Positions 27,565 to 34,861 of a stretch of DNA of 64,000 bases are shown piece after piece; the first letter of the stretch is position 1; every line of letters begins with the position of its first letter. A program made the translations under genes and the position numbers. The notes beneath the pieces were generated by a model. The model was not told the origin of the DNA. It saw only the letters and a program-made list of their open reading frames with translations, and made no database searches. Source of the stretch: Streptomyces hiroshimensis (GTDB taxonomy: Bacteria > Actinomycetota > Actinomycetes > Streptomycetales > Streptomycetaceae); contig NZ_BMUT01000002.1 of NCBI RefSeq assembly GCF_014650335.1, positions 110,725 to 174,724 of the forward strand, written 5' to 3'.

Positions 27565-27605
27565 CCCGACGAGACGCGCCGTACCGGGTCAGGACAAGAC
27601 GACGC
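27565..27605 (+). promoter_or_regulatory. Guanidine-III riboswitch (ykkC-III) controlling gdx
   Basis: The 41-nt segment keeps the invariant core of the ykkC-III class: CGACGAG early, GCGCCGTACC in the middle and GTCAGGACAAGACG near the end. Compared with the Thermobifida fusca guanidine-III aptamer as I remember it, only a few bases differ. One change is paired (CCGG/CCGG to CCCG/CGGG), preserving the pseudoknot helix. It lies 35 nt upstream of a guanidinium-exporter gene, exactly the gene class this aptamer controls. Regulation is probably translational, since the Shine-Dalgarno ACGGAGG (27626-27632) follows closely. Confidence 0.92.
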
Positions 27606-27639
27606 ACCCCTGGAAACCGTCATCCACGGAGGTGCCGTC

Positions 27640-27960
27640 ATGGCATGGGTCCTGCTCGCCGTCGCCGGTCTGCTCGAAGTCGGCTGGTCGATCGGCATGA
27701 AGTTCACCGAAGGGTTCACCCGGCTGTGGCCGAGCGTGTTCACCATCGCGGGTATCGCCGCCAGCATGCTGCTGCTGTCCCAGGCGGCGAAGTCCCTCCC
27801 CATCGGTACGGCCTACGGCGTGTGGGTCGGCATCGGCGCGGCCGGTGCGGCCGTCCTGGGCATGCTGGTCCTGGGCGAGCCGGCCACGGCCGCGCGGATC
27901 TTTTTTATTGTGCTGTTGCTGGTGGCGGTCGTGGGTTTGAAGGCGACCTCGGGCCACTGA
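27640..27960 (+). CDS. gdx: Guanidinium exporter Gdx (SMR family, SugE)
   Basis: The 106-residue small multidrug resistance protein has four hydrophobic helices. The first, MAWVLLAVAGLLEVGWSIGM, carries the essential Glu (E13) that exchanges guanidinium with protons. KFTEGFTRLWPS and a GTAYGVWVGIG helix 3 are typical of the SugE/Gdx subfamily as opposed to EmrE. It works as an antiparallel dimer in the plasma membrane. The upstream guanidine-III riboswitch gives independent support for the substrate. ACGGAGG sets the start. A single SMR gene is present, so this is the homodimeric type. Confidence 0.95.
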   Translation: MAWVLLAVAGLLEVGWSIGMKFTEGFTRLWPSVFTIAGIAASMLLLSQAAKSLPIGTAYGVWVGIGAAGAAVLGMLVLGEPATAARIFFIVLLLVAVVGLKATSGH

Positions 27961-27994
27961 CCTGCCCGGCCGGGGCCGCCCGCGGCCCAGGTGG

Positions 27995-30376
27995 TCAGTA
28001 GTCGCCGCCCAGCAGGTCCCGGTCCAGGCCCCCGACCCCCCGCCCGTCCTTCGGCTCGTTCGGGATGAACGTGGGGATCCCCGGGAACGACGGCGGCGAC
28101 GGCGGCCCCGTCGGGAAGCCCGTCGGCGGCCCGGTGGGCGGCAGCGGCGGGAACGACGGCGTGGGCGGCCCGGTGGGCGGCGCCGGCACCGACGGCGGCG
28201 CGGAGGTCTCCGGCGGCGCCGAGGTGACCGGCGGCTCCATGGTCGGGATCCGGGCGCCGCTCTCCAGCTCCAGGTCGAAGTCCTTGACCGGGGTGCCCCG
28301 CAGGGCGGCGGAGGTGTAGGCGGCCCAGATGTCGGCGGGGAAGCCGCCGCCGTTGATGCGGGCCTGCCCGGCGGCCCCGTAGAGGGACTTGTGCTCGCCG
28401 GTGTCGGAGTCCTGGCCCATCACGGCGACGACCGTCGCGAGATCGGGGGTGTAGCCCGCGAACCACGCGGCCTTGTCGTCCTCCGCGGTGCCGGTCTTGC
28501 CTGCCGCCGGCCGCCCCGCGGCCTGCGCGCCGCGGCCGGTGCCGTTGTCGACGACGCTCTCCAGGATCGAGGTGGTGGTGTCGGCGGCCGTGCGCGTCAC
28601 GGCCTGCTTGACGTCCTTGGCGGGCAGCGGGACGATCTCGGCGCCCTTGGCGACCTTGTCGACCAGGGTGTACGCGCCGTGCCGCCCGTGGTTGGCGAGC
28701 GTCGCGTAGGCCTGGGTCATGTCGAGGACGCTGGCGTTGGCGACGCCGAGGGCGATGGAGGGGTTGGCGTTGAGGTCGGGGGTGTTCTCGGGGATGCCGA
28801 GGGCGACGGCCGTGTCCTTGACCTTGGCCGGGCCGACGTCCTGGGCCATCTGGGCGTAGACGGCGTTGACGGACAGGTCGGTGGCCTTGGTGACGGTGAT
28901 CTGCCCGTACGAGATGTCGTCCTCGTTGGCGGGGGCATAGCCGACGGGCCCGTTCGGGCCCTGGACCGGGCGCTTGTTCGTGCCGTCGTAGAGCGTGTAA
29001 GGGGTGATGGTGCGCCCGTCCTGCGTGGACGCGTCGTTGGCGACCGCCGAGGTGAAGACGAACGGTTTGAAGGTGGAGCCGACCTGGAAGTCGCGCCGCG
29101 TGGCGTTGTTGACGAACTGCTTGGTGTAGTCGATGCCGCCGTAGAGGGCGACGACCTTGCCGGTACGGGGGTCGATGGAGGCCCCGCCCGCCCGCACGTA
29201 CCGGTCGACCGTGCGGTCGTCGCTGAGTTCGTCCATCAGCTGTTTCTGCACGGCGCCGACGAAGGCGTCCTGCTTCTTCTTCTCGATGGTCGTGGTGATG
29301 CGGTAGCCGCCGCGGGCGAGCGTCTGCTCGTCGACGATCTTGTTGCTGGTGAGGTAGTCCTTGACCGCCTCCACCAGATAGCCGCGCTGGCCGGACATGC
29401 CGAGCCGCGCCCGCGCCTTGCCGGGCGCGGGGAACTTCATGGCGCTGCGGTCGGCCTGGCTCAGCCACTTCTTCTTGACCATGCCGTCGAGGACGTAGTT
29501 CCAGCGGGCGGTGGCGCGCGCCTGGTTCTCGGGGTGGGCGCCGACGTCGTACAGGCTCGGGGCGTTGAGGAGCGTGGCGAGGTAGGCGCCCTCGGCGGTG
29601 TCGAGCTTGTCGGAGTCCTTGCCGTAGTACGCCTGCGAGGCGGCCTGGATGCCGTAGGCGTTGCGGCCGAAGTAGCTGGTGTTCAAATAGCCTTCGAGGA
29701 TGTCGTCCTTGCTCTCCTCGCGGTCCAGCTTGATGGCGATGAAGAATTCCTTCACCTTGCGGGTGATGGTCTGCTCCTGGCCCAGGTAGTAGTTCTTCAC
29801 GTACTGCTGGGTGATGGTGGAGCCGGACTGCTTGCCCTTGCCGGTGACGGTGTTCCAGGCGGCGCGCAGCATCGCCTCGGGGTTCACGGCGGACTCGGAG
29901 TAGAAGTCGCGGTCCTCGGCGGCGAGCACGGCGTGCTGGACGTCCTTGGGGACCTTGCTGAGCGGCACGCTCTCGCGGTTCACCTCGCCGTCGCGCGCCA
30001 GCTGGCTGCCGTCGGCGTAGAGGAAGACGTTGCTCTCGGCGACCGCGGCCTGGTTGGCGGCGGGGATCTGCACGAGCATGTACCCGGCGATGAGGCCGCC
30101 CGCGACGAGCAGGACGATCAGCAGGAAGCCGCCCAGCACCATCCGCCAGGTGGGCAGGAGGCGCCGCCAGCCGGTGCGGCGGGGGCGGCCGTTTCCGTTG
30201 CCGCCGTTGCCGTTCCCGTTTCCGTTGCCGCCACCGGGCCGCTCCGGCCGCCCCGGTGTCCCGGGCCGGCCGCCGTGCCCGCCGCCGCGGCCCGGGCCGT
30301 TGGTCTCCCTGGGCGCCCAGCCCGCCGGTGCGCCACGGCCGCCCCCGGCGGCCCGCTGTGCGTGCTCGTCGCTCAT
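27995..30376 (-). CDS. Class A penicillin-binding protein (bifunctional GT51/transpeptidase)
   Basis: The 793-residue protein has a cytoplasmic Gly/Asn/Arg-rich N-terminal tail, one membrane anchor (about residues 80-103) and a GT51 glycosyltransferase domain. Its catalytic glutamate is in LAAEDRDFYSESAVNPEAM (E154), with GSTITQQYVKN after it. The transpeptidase domain has S434-x-x-K437 (GSTFKPF), LSVNAVYA (SxN) and KTGTA. A Pro/Thr/Ser-rich tail of about 80 residues ends the protein. It polymerises and cross-links peptidoglycan outside the membrane. The start is the ATG at 30376 after GAGGAG; a frame extending to 30607 has no support. It converges on gdx. Confidence 0.94.
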   Translation of the reverse strand: MSDEHAQRAAGGGRGAPAGWAPRETNGPGRGGGHGGRPGTPGRPERPGGGNGNGNGNGGNGNGRPRRTGWRRLLPTWRMVLGGFLLIVLLVAGGLIAGYMLVQIPAANQAAVAESNVFLYADGSQLARDGEVNRESVPLSKVPKDVQHAVLAAEDRDFYSESAVNPEAMLRAAWNTVTGKGKQSGSTITQQYVKNYYLGQEQTITRKVKEFFIAIKLDREESKDDILEGYLNTSYFGRNAYGIQAASQAYYGKDSDKLDTAEGAYLATLLNAPSLYDVGAHPENQARATARWNYVLDGMVKKKWLSQADRSAMKFPAPGKARARLGMSGQRGYLVEAVKDYLTSNKIVDEQTLARGGYRITTTIEKKKQDAFVGAVQKQLMDELSDDRTVDRYVRAGGASIDPRTGKVVALYGGIDYTKQFVNNATRRDFQVGSTFKPFVFTSAVANDASTQDGRTITPYTLYDGTNKRPVQGPNGPVGYAPANEDDISYGQITVTKATDLSVNAVYAQMAQDVGPAKVKDTAVALGIPENTPDLNANPSIALGVANASVLDMTQAYATLANHGRHGAYTLVDKVAKGAEIVPLPAKDVKQAVTRTAADTTTSILESVVDNGTGRGAQAAGRPAAGKTGTAEDDKAAWFAGYTPDLATVVAVMGQDSDTGEHKSLYGAAGQARINGGGFPADIWAAYTSAALRGTPVKDFDLELESGARIPTMEPPVTSAPPETSAPPSVPAPPTGPPTPSFPPLPPTGPPTGFPTGPPSPPSFPGIPTFIPNEPKDGRGVGGLDRDLLGGDY

Positions 30377-30710
30377 GTCTGTAGGGACTCCTCGGCCGCC
30401 GCCGTTGGTTCGGTCACGGCGGCGCGGTCTCGTGTCGGGCGGTCCGCTGTGCTTCGTACACGTCGTACATCCCGTCGAACACTGTCGCATCATGCGTTCC
30501 GCGCCAATGGCGCGTTCGGCACACCGGGCAGACCCGGCTCGGCCGTCCGGGTCGGGCGCCGGCCGCTCCGGGGGGTGAAAACCGGGGCCGACGCTGCCGA
30601 GGTTCAACGACCGGATGCGGTACGAGATGCGCCCCGGCGGGGCCGTTGCGGTGAATGTCCCCTCTGGGAGAACAGCCCGAATCGATTCTTCCGCTCGCTA
30701 CGCTGTTCGT
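30377..30710. other. Divergent intergenic region, PBP / DUF1707 gene
   Basis: These 334 bases hold the promoters of two divergent genes. A TACGCT -10-like box sits 6 nt before the DUF1707 ATG. I see no other structured element and no convincing small gene. Confidence 0.45.
30699..30704 (+). promoter_or_regulatory. -10 box (TACGCT) of DUF1707 gene, leaderless
   Basis: TACGCT ends 6 nt before the ATG at 30711; no Shine-Dalgarno is present. Confidence 0.45.
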
Positions 30711-31406
30711 ATGATGAGCGAACTTCCTGACATGCGGGCCTCCGACGCGGAGCGGGAGCGCGTCGCCGAGGCCCTGCGCGAGGCCGTCGCCGAGGGCCGG
30801 CTGACCATGGAGGAGTTCGAGGAACGGCTGGAAGCGGCCTACAAGGCGCGCACGCACGGCGAGCTCGAACCCCTCGTGCGCGACCTGCCCGCCCCCGGCG
30901 CCGTCGTCTCCCTCACCAAGCCCGCCGGCGCGACCGCGCCCGCGCCGTCGGATCCGAGCTGGGCGGGGCGCATCGGCGGCCCCGCGGGCGGCACGGTGGC
31001 CGTCGGCGTCCTGGGCGGCTTCCAGCGCCGGGGCACCTGGACCGTACCCCGCCGCTTCACCGCCTTCGCCTTCTGGGGCGGCGGCGAGATCGACCTGCGC
31101 GAGGCGCGCTTCGAGGACGACGAGATCGTCATCCGCTGCTTCGCCGTCATGGGCGGCGTGCAGGTCATCGTGCCGCCCGACCTCGACGTGCACGTCGGGG
31201 GCATCGGCATCATGGGCGGCTTCGACGACAAGGCCTCCGGCCCGGGCACCCCGGGCTCCCCGCGGGTACGGGTGACCGGCTTCGCCTTCTGGGGCGGGGT
31301 GGGGGTGGACCGGAAGGTCACGCGCGAGGAGCGGCAGCGGCTCCGCGAGGAGCGGCGTGAACAGCGGCGGCTGGATCGCGAGGAGCGGGGTAAGTCGCTG
31401 GAGTAG
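30711..31406 (+). CDS. DUF1707 / LiaF-like cell-envelope stress protein
   Basis: The 231-residue protein opens with a DUF1707 domain (ASDAERERVAEALREAVAEGRLTMEEFEERLEAAY, interrupted here only by line length). A variable linker follows, then a C-terminal beta-helix-like domain with FAFWGGGEIDLREARF and VMGGVQVIVPPDLDV repeats, typical of LiaF/DUF2154-type proteins. There is no membrane helix. The final 25 residues are highly charged (ERQRLREERREQRRLDREE), probably one long helix. Such proteins are tied to cell-wall-antibiotic response in Firmicutes; here it is only an inference, though it is divergent from a penicillin-binding protein gene. Confidence 0.85.
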   Translation: MMSELPDMRASDAERERVAEALREAVAEGRLTMEEFEERLEAAYKARTHGELEPLVRDLPAPGAVVSLTKPAGATAPAPSDPSWAGRIGGPAGGTVAVGVLGGFQRRGTWTVPRRFTAFAFWGGGEIDLREARFEDDEIVIRCFAVMGGVQVIVPPDLDVHVGGIGIMGGFDDKASGPGTPGSPRVRVTGFAFWGGVGVDRKVTREERQRLREERREQRRLDREERGKSLE

Positions 31407-31424
31407 GGCGCTCACCGGGAGCCC

Positions 31425-31439
31425 GGGGGCGAAGCCCCC
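31425..31439. terminator. GGGGGC-GAA-GCCCCC hairpin
   Basis: A compact hairpin with a 6-bp stem and 3-nt loop sits between the convergent DUF1707 and SGNH genes, 18 bp after the first and immediately beyond the second. This motif type recurs in Streptomyces intergenic regions. Confidence 0.5.
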
Positions 31440-31443
31440 AGAC

Positions 31444-32769
31444 CTACAGTGCTGCGGCCGCCTCGCCCTTCAGGCTTTCCAGGTCCAGCGCACGCGCCAT
31501 GGCCTCGTAGCCCGCGTCGCTCGGGTGCAGGTGGTCCCCCGAGTCGTACGCCGGGAGCAGCTGCTCCGGGGTCTCCGGGTCCCTCAGCGTCCGGTCGAAG
31601 TCCACGACCGCGTCGAAGACACCGCCCGAGCGGATGATCTCGTTGACCCCCTGACGCGTCATCTCCTGGCGGTCCACCGCGCCCTTGTGCCCGCCGAACG
31701 GCATCAGCGTCGAGCCGACCACCCGCAGGCCGCGCGCGTGCGCCCGCTGCACCATCGCCCGCAGGCCGTTGACGATCTGCTGCGGGTTCTCGACCTGCGG
31801 CTTGCGCAGGATGTCGTTGACGCCGAGCGCCATGACGACGACGCGGGCACCCGTACGGTTGAGCACGTCGCGGTCGAAGCGGGAGAGGCCGCTGGGGTTG
31901 TTCGCCGCCGGCGAGGCCGAGTTGCTCAGGAGTATGCGGTTGCCGCTGATGCCCTCGTTCAGGACGCCGTAGCGCGGGGCGCCGGGCTCCGTGCGCAGCC
32001 GGGCGGCCAGGTAGTCCGGCCAGCGGCGGTTGGCGCCGACGGTGGAGGTCACGCCGTCCGTGATGGAGTCGCCGAGGGCGACGACCGCGCCGTGCGCCTC
32101 CTGGCTCCACACGTCCACGGCCGTCAGGTAGCGCCAGTACGGCGTCTTCGTGGTGTACGCGGTCCCGAGGGGCTCCTCGGTGTGGTCGCCGTGCGCGACG
32201 AAGGAGATCTGCCGGGCGTTCGGGTGGTAGGTGACCGGGCCCGACGGGGTCGGCGAGTATGTGGTGACGAGCAGGTCGGCCGCGGCCGGGACGGCCATCC
32301 GGACCGGGTCGCTGAGCAGGGACCCGCCGGCCGGCACGGTGGCCGTGGGCTGCCCGGCGAACGTCAGGCGCTGCATGCTGCCGGGTGCGGCGGCCGGGGA
32401 GCCGGGGGCCGCGGCCACGCCGAGCGAGGCGTGGGTGACGGCGAGTGGCAGGGTCCCGTAGAGGTTGGAAAGCTGGATGCGGGCGCCGGTGCCGCCGATG
32501 CTGGTGTGGACCACATTGCGGATCGACATGCCCGCGAAGCCCTTGGCGGTGTTCGGCTCGGCCGCGGCCGGCGCGGTGGCCCAGGAGCCGACCCATTCCC
32601 CGGAGGCGGCGGGCTCGGCGGAGCGGTGCGTCTCGTGCGAGCTGGTGACAGCCTGTCCGTCATGACCGCCGACCCCGATGAATATCGCGGTCGAGACGAT
32701 GATCACCACGGCCGCCAGCGCGGCGAGGACGGCATAGGCCGTACCGCGGGGCAGGGGTGGCCTGTTCAT
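31444..32769 (-). CDS. Secreted or membrane-anchored SGNH/GDSL hydrolase
   Basis: The 441-residue protein has an N-terminal hydrophobic anchor or signal (about residues 12-33). A beta-rich N-terminal region (WVGSWATAPAAAEP onward) precedes an SGNH esterase domain. Its catalytic Ser235 is in ALGDSITDGV, with the Gly block NEGISGNRIL, the Asn block ALGVNDIL, and D412-x-x-H415 in GDHLHPSDAGY. This domain order matches secreted GDSL lipases/acylhydrolases of Streptomyces. It probably removes acyl or acetyl groups from polysaccharides or lipids; the substrate is unknown. Confidence 0.9.
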   Translation of the reverse strand: MNRPPLPRGTAYAVLAALAAVVIIVSTAIFIGVGGHDGQAVTSSHETHRSAEPAASGEWVGSWATAPAAAEPNTAKGFAGMSIRNVVHTSIGGTGARIQLSNLYGTLPLAVTHASLGVAAAPGSPAAAPGSMQRLTFAGQPTATVPAGGSLLSDPVRMAVPAAADLLVTTYSPTPSGPVTYHPNARQISFVAHGDHTEEPLGTAYTTKTPYWRYLTAVDVWSQEAHGAVVALGDSITDGVTSTVGANRRWPDYLAARLRTEPGAPRYGVLNEGISGNRILLSNSASPAANNPSGLSRFDRDVLNRTGARVVVMALGVNDILRKPQVENPQQIVNGLRAMVQRAHARGLRVVGSTLMPFGGHKGAVDRQEMTRQGVNEIIRSGGVFDAVVDFDRTLRDPETPEQLLPAYDSGDHLHPSDAGYEAMARALDLESLKGEAAAAL

Positions 32770-33038
32770 TGCGGGTGTCTCCTGGAAGAGAGCGGAGCGG
32801 GAAGCTCCGGGTGCGGAAGCGGAACCGGGGACGGAAACAGCGACTGATCAGCAACAGCGCCCTCGCGGTCCGATCGCCGTTCCATGATCCCACGGGGGTC
32901 TCGGGGGTCGCCCGTCGGCCTGAGGGGTCACGCAACGTGTCACATGCGACTTGTCAGACGCGGGGAACTCCCGGTCCGTTCCAGGAGTAGGCCGGGTAAG
33001 GACAATGCACGGGAAGTCGGCTTGAACGGGTGGTGCGG

Positions 33039-33176
33039 ATGAAACGGTCGCCGGGCGGGGGCGTGGGTACCGCCGATGAGGATGCGGGTACTGCCGGTGA
33101 GGATGCGGGTACTGCCGATGGGGACGCGGGTACCGCCGGTGAGGACGCGGGTACCGCCGAACGGGTGATGCGGTGA
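33039..33176 (+). CDS. Possible 45-residue repeat peptide coupled to DUF445 gene
   Basis: An ATG at 33039 opens a frame made mostly of a 7-residue repeat (DAGTAGE and variants, about four copies). It ends MR-stop, and its TGA overlaps the ATG of the DUF445 gene (TGATG, 33174-33178). The peptide is acidic and low-complexity. The Shine-Dalgarno is weak. The overlap suggests the frame is translated to deliver ribosomes to the next start, but a chance frame created by the 21-bp repeat is possible. Confidence 0.35.
   Translation: MKRSPGGGVGTADEDAGTAGEDAGTADGDAGTAGEDAGTAERVMR
33063..33167. repeat. 21-bp minisatellite, about five units
   Basis: Units start at 33063, 33084, 33105, 33126 and 33147. 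The consensus is GCGGGTACCGCCGGTGAGGA followed by T or C, and the last unit diverges after its first 13 bases. The 21-bp period preserves reading frame. Units differ by a few transitions (ACC/ACT, GAT/GGT, GAT/GAC), as in a repeat that expands by slippage. Confidence 0.9.
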
Positions 33177-34474
33177 TGTCCGCCAAACGGGTGATGCCCG
33201 CTCCGCTGGGCAGTCTCACCTACAGCGCGGCCGACGAGGAGAAACGCCGGGGAGTGCGGCGGATGAAGGCCCTCGCAACAGGGCTTTTGCTGGCCGTCGC
33301 ACTGGTGTACGGGCTTGCGAAGTGGTCCCAGTCGGCGGGCGCGGGGGCCTGGGCCGGCTACGTGGCCGCCGCCGCGGAGGCCGGCATGGTCGGCGCCCTC
33401 GCCGACTGGTTCGCCGTCACCGCGCTCTTCCGGCGCCCGATGGGCCTGCCCATCCCGCACACCGCGATCATTCCCACGAAGAAGGACCAGCTAGGTCAGA
33501 GCCTCGGCGACTTCGTCGGCGAGAACTTCCTCAGCGGTGAGGTGGTGCGGGTCCGGTTGCGGGCCGTCGGCATCGGCTCCCGGCTCGGCGCCTGGCTCTC
33601 CCGGCCCGAGCACGCCGACCGGGTCACCGATGAGCTGGCCACGGCGGTGCGTGGTGCTTTGACCGTGCTGCGTGACTCCGATGTGCAGGCCGTTGTCGGC
33701 GAGGCCATCACCCGGCGCGCCGACGCCGCCGAAGTCGCGCCCGGCATCGGCGCGATGCTGGAGAAGGTCGTCGCGGACGGCGGGCACCGGAAGGTCGTCG
33801 ACCTCGTGTGCGTCCGCGCCCACGACTGGCTCGTCGCCCACGGGGACTCCGTGATGGAGGCTGTCACCGGGGGTGCGCCCGGGTGGACGCCGCGGTTCGT
33901 CGACCGGAAGGTCGGCGAGCGGGTCTACAAGGAGCTGCTGCGGTTCGCCGGCGAGATGCGTGACATGCCTGACCATCCGGCGCGCGGCGCCGTCGATCGT
34001 TTTCTTGGGGATTTCGCGCGCGACTTGCAGTCCGATACGGATACGCGGGCGCGGGTGGAGCGGCTGAAGTCCGACCTGCTGGGGCGGGGTGAGGTGCAGG
34101 ACGTCATCGCGTCGGTGTGGGCGTCGGTGCGGGCCATGATCGTGGCGGCGGCGGAGGACGAGCGGAGTGAGTTGCGGCTGCGGGTGCGGGCGGGGATTTT
34201 GTCGCTCGGGGCGCGGATGGCCGGCGACGAGCGGTTGCGGGAGAAGGTCGACGGGTGGCTGGAGGATGCGGCCGTTTACGTCGTGACGACGTACCGGGAT
34301 GAGATCACGTTGCTCATCACGGACACGGTCGCGGGCTGGGACGCGGAGCACACGTCCCGGAAGATCGAGGCGCACATCGGGCGGGACCTGCAGTTCATCC
34401 GGATCAACGGCACGGTGGTGGGCGCGTTGGCGGGGTTGTGCATTTACGGGCTGACCAGGGGGTTGGGGGGCTGA
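33176..34474 (+). CDS. DUF445 membrane protein
   Basis: The 432-residue protein has an N-terminal membrane pair (about residues 31-48 and 60-85, the second being EAGMVGALADWFAVTALFRRPMG, a DUF445 hallmark). A long soluble, helical middle with ENFLSGEVVRVRL follows, then a final hydrophobic helix (VVGALAGLCIYGLTRG). DUF445 proteins resemble YheB/YjiN and have no known function. The start ATG overlaps the stop of the 45-residue repeat frame; a GTG three bases upstream is an alternative. From about codon 260 onward codons ending in T and G are more frequent than in the first half. Confidence 0.85.
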   Translation: MSAKRVMPAPLGSLTYSAADEEKRRGVRRMKALATGLLLAVALVYGLAKWSQSAGAGAWAGYVAAAAEAGMVGALADWFAVTALFRRPMGLPIPHTAIIPTKKDQLGQSLGDFVGENFLSGEVVRVRLRAVGIGSRLGAWLSRPEHADRVTDELATAVRGALTVLRDSDVQAVVGEAITRRADAAEVAPGIGAMLEKVVADGGHRKVVDLVCVRAHDWLVAHGDSVMEAVTGGAPGWTPRFVDRKVGERVYKELLRFAGEMRDMPDHPARGAVDRFLGDFARDLQSDTDTRARVERLKSDLLGRGEVQDVIASVWASVRAMIVAAAEDERSELRLRVRAGILSLGARMAGDERLREKVDGWLEDAAVYVVTTYRDEITLLITDTVAGWDAEHTSRKIEAHIGRDLQFIRINGTVVGALAGLCIYGLTRGLGG

Positions 34475-34508
34475 GCCCCGTCCGTAAGGGGGCGGCGCCG
34501 GGCCCTCC

Positions 34509-34612
34509 GGGGTGGGGGTCCGGGGCCGTATATTTACGGGCCGGCGCCCCGGACGTCACGGGCACCCGCGATTGGCCCACAAATACACGTCAGCGCCCCG
34601 GACCCCCACCCC
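34509..34612. repeat. 104-bp imperfect palindrome in intergenic region
   Basis: The outer arms are a perfect 18-bp inverted repeat (34509-34526 against 34595-34612; GGGGTGGGGGTCCGGGGC and its complement). Inside, TATTTACGGGCC (34531-34542) pairs with GGCCCACAAATA (34574-34585) with two mismatches. The element lies between the DUF445 stop codon and the DUF3311 promoter. It could be a terminator structure, or a short non-coding mobile or repetitive element; no target-site duplication is obvious. Confidence 0.7.
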
Positions 34613-34651
34613 TGCGGTCCCGTCGCCTCCGGTCGCGTCCATCGACCCGGT

Positions 34652-34657
34652 TAGGGT
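34652..34657 (+). promoter_or_regulatory. -10 box (TAGGGT) of DUF3311 gene, leaderless
   Basis: TAGGGT ends 6 nt before the GTG at 34664, with no Shine-Dalgarno. Confidence 0.45.
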
Positions 34658-34663
34658 CGGCCT

Positions 34664-34861
34664 GTGTTGAAACGTCCCGCCTTGTTGTGGTTGCTCGTTC
34701 CGTATGTGCTCTTCCTTGGGGTGCTTCCGCTCGTTGATCGGGTGCGGCCTACGGTTCTGGGGCTTCCCTTTTTCTTCTTCTGGCTGCTTGCCGCCACTCT
34801 GCTGACTCCTGTCGCCGTCTTCTTTGCATGGCGGGGCGATCGCAAGCGGGGGCGGGTGTGA
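34664..34861 (+). CDS. DUF3311 small membrane subunit
   Basis: The 65-residue protein has two hydrophobic helices (about residues 6-22 and 33-55) split by a PLVDRVRPTVLGLPFFF turn, the DUF3311 pattern. Such proteins are encoded directly before sodium:solute symporters and are thought to be their small partners. The stop overlaps the symporter start as GTGA (34858-34861), so translation is coupled. The gene uses many CTT, GTT and TTG codons, unusual for its surroundings. Confidence 0.85.
   Translation: MLKRPALLWLLVPYVLFLGVLPLVDRVRPTVLGLPFFFFWLLAATLLTPVAVFFAWRGDRKRGRV

Noticed and set aside
33063..33167. CRISPR-like direct repeats
   Set aside because: Units are contiguous 21-mers without spacers and no cas gene is present; it is a minisatellite.
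32848..33219. Minus-strand frame with RYPRPHRQYPHPH repeats
   Set aside because: It is the reverse reading of the 21-bp minisatellite with no ribosome site or homologous features.
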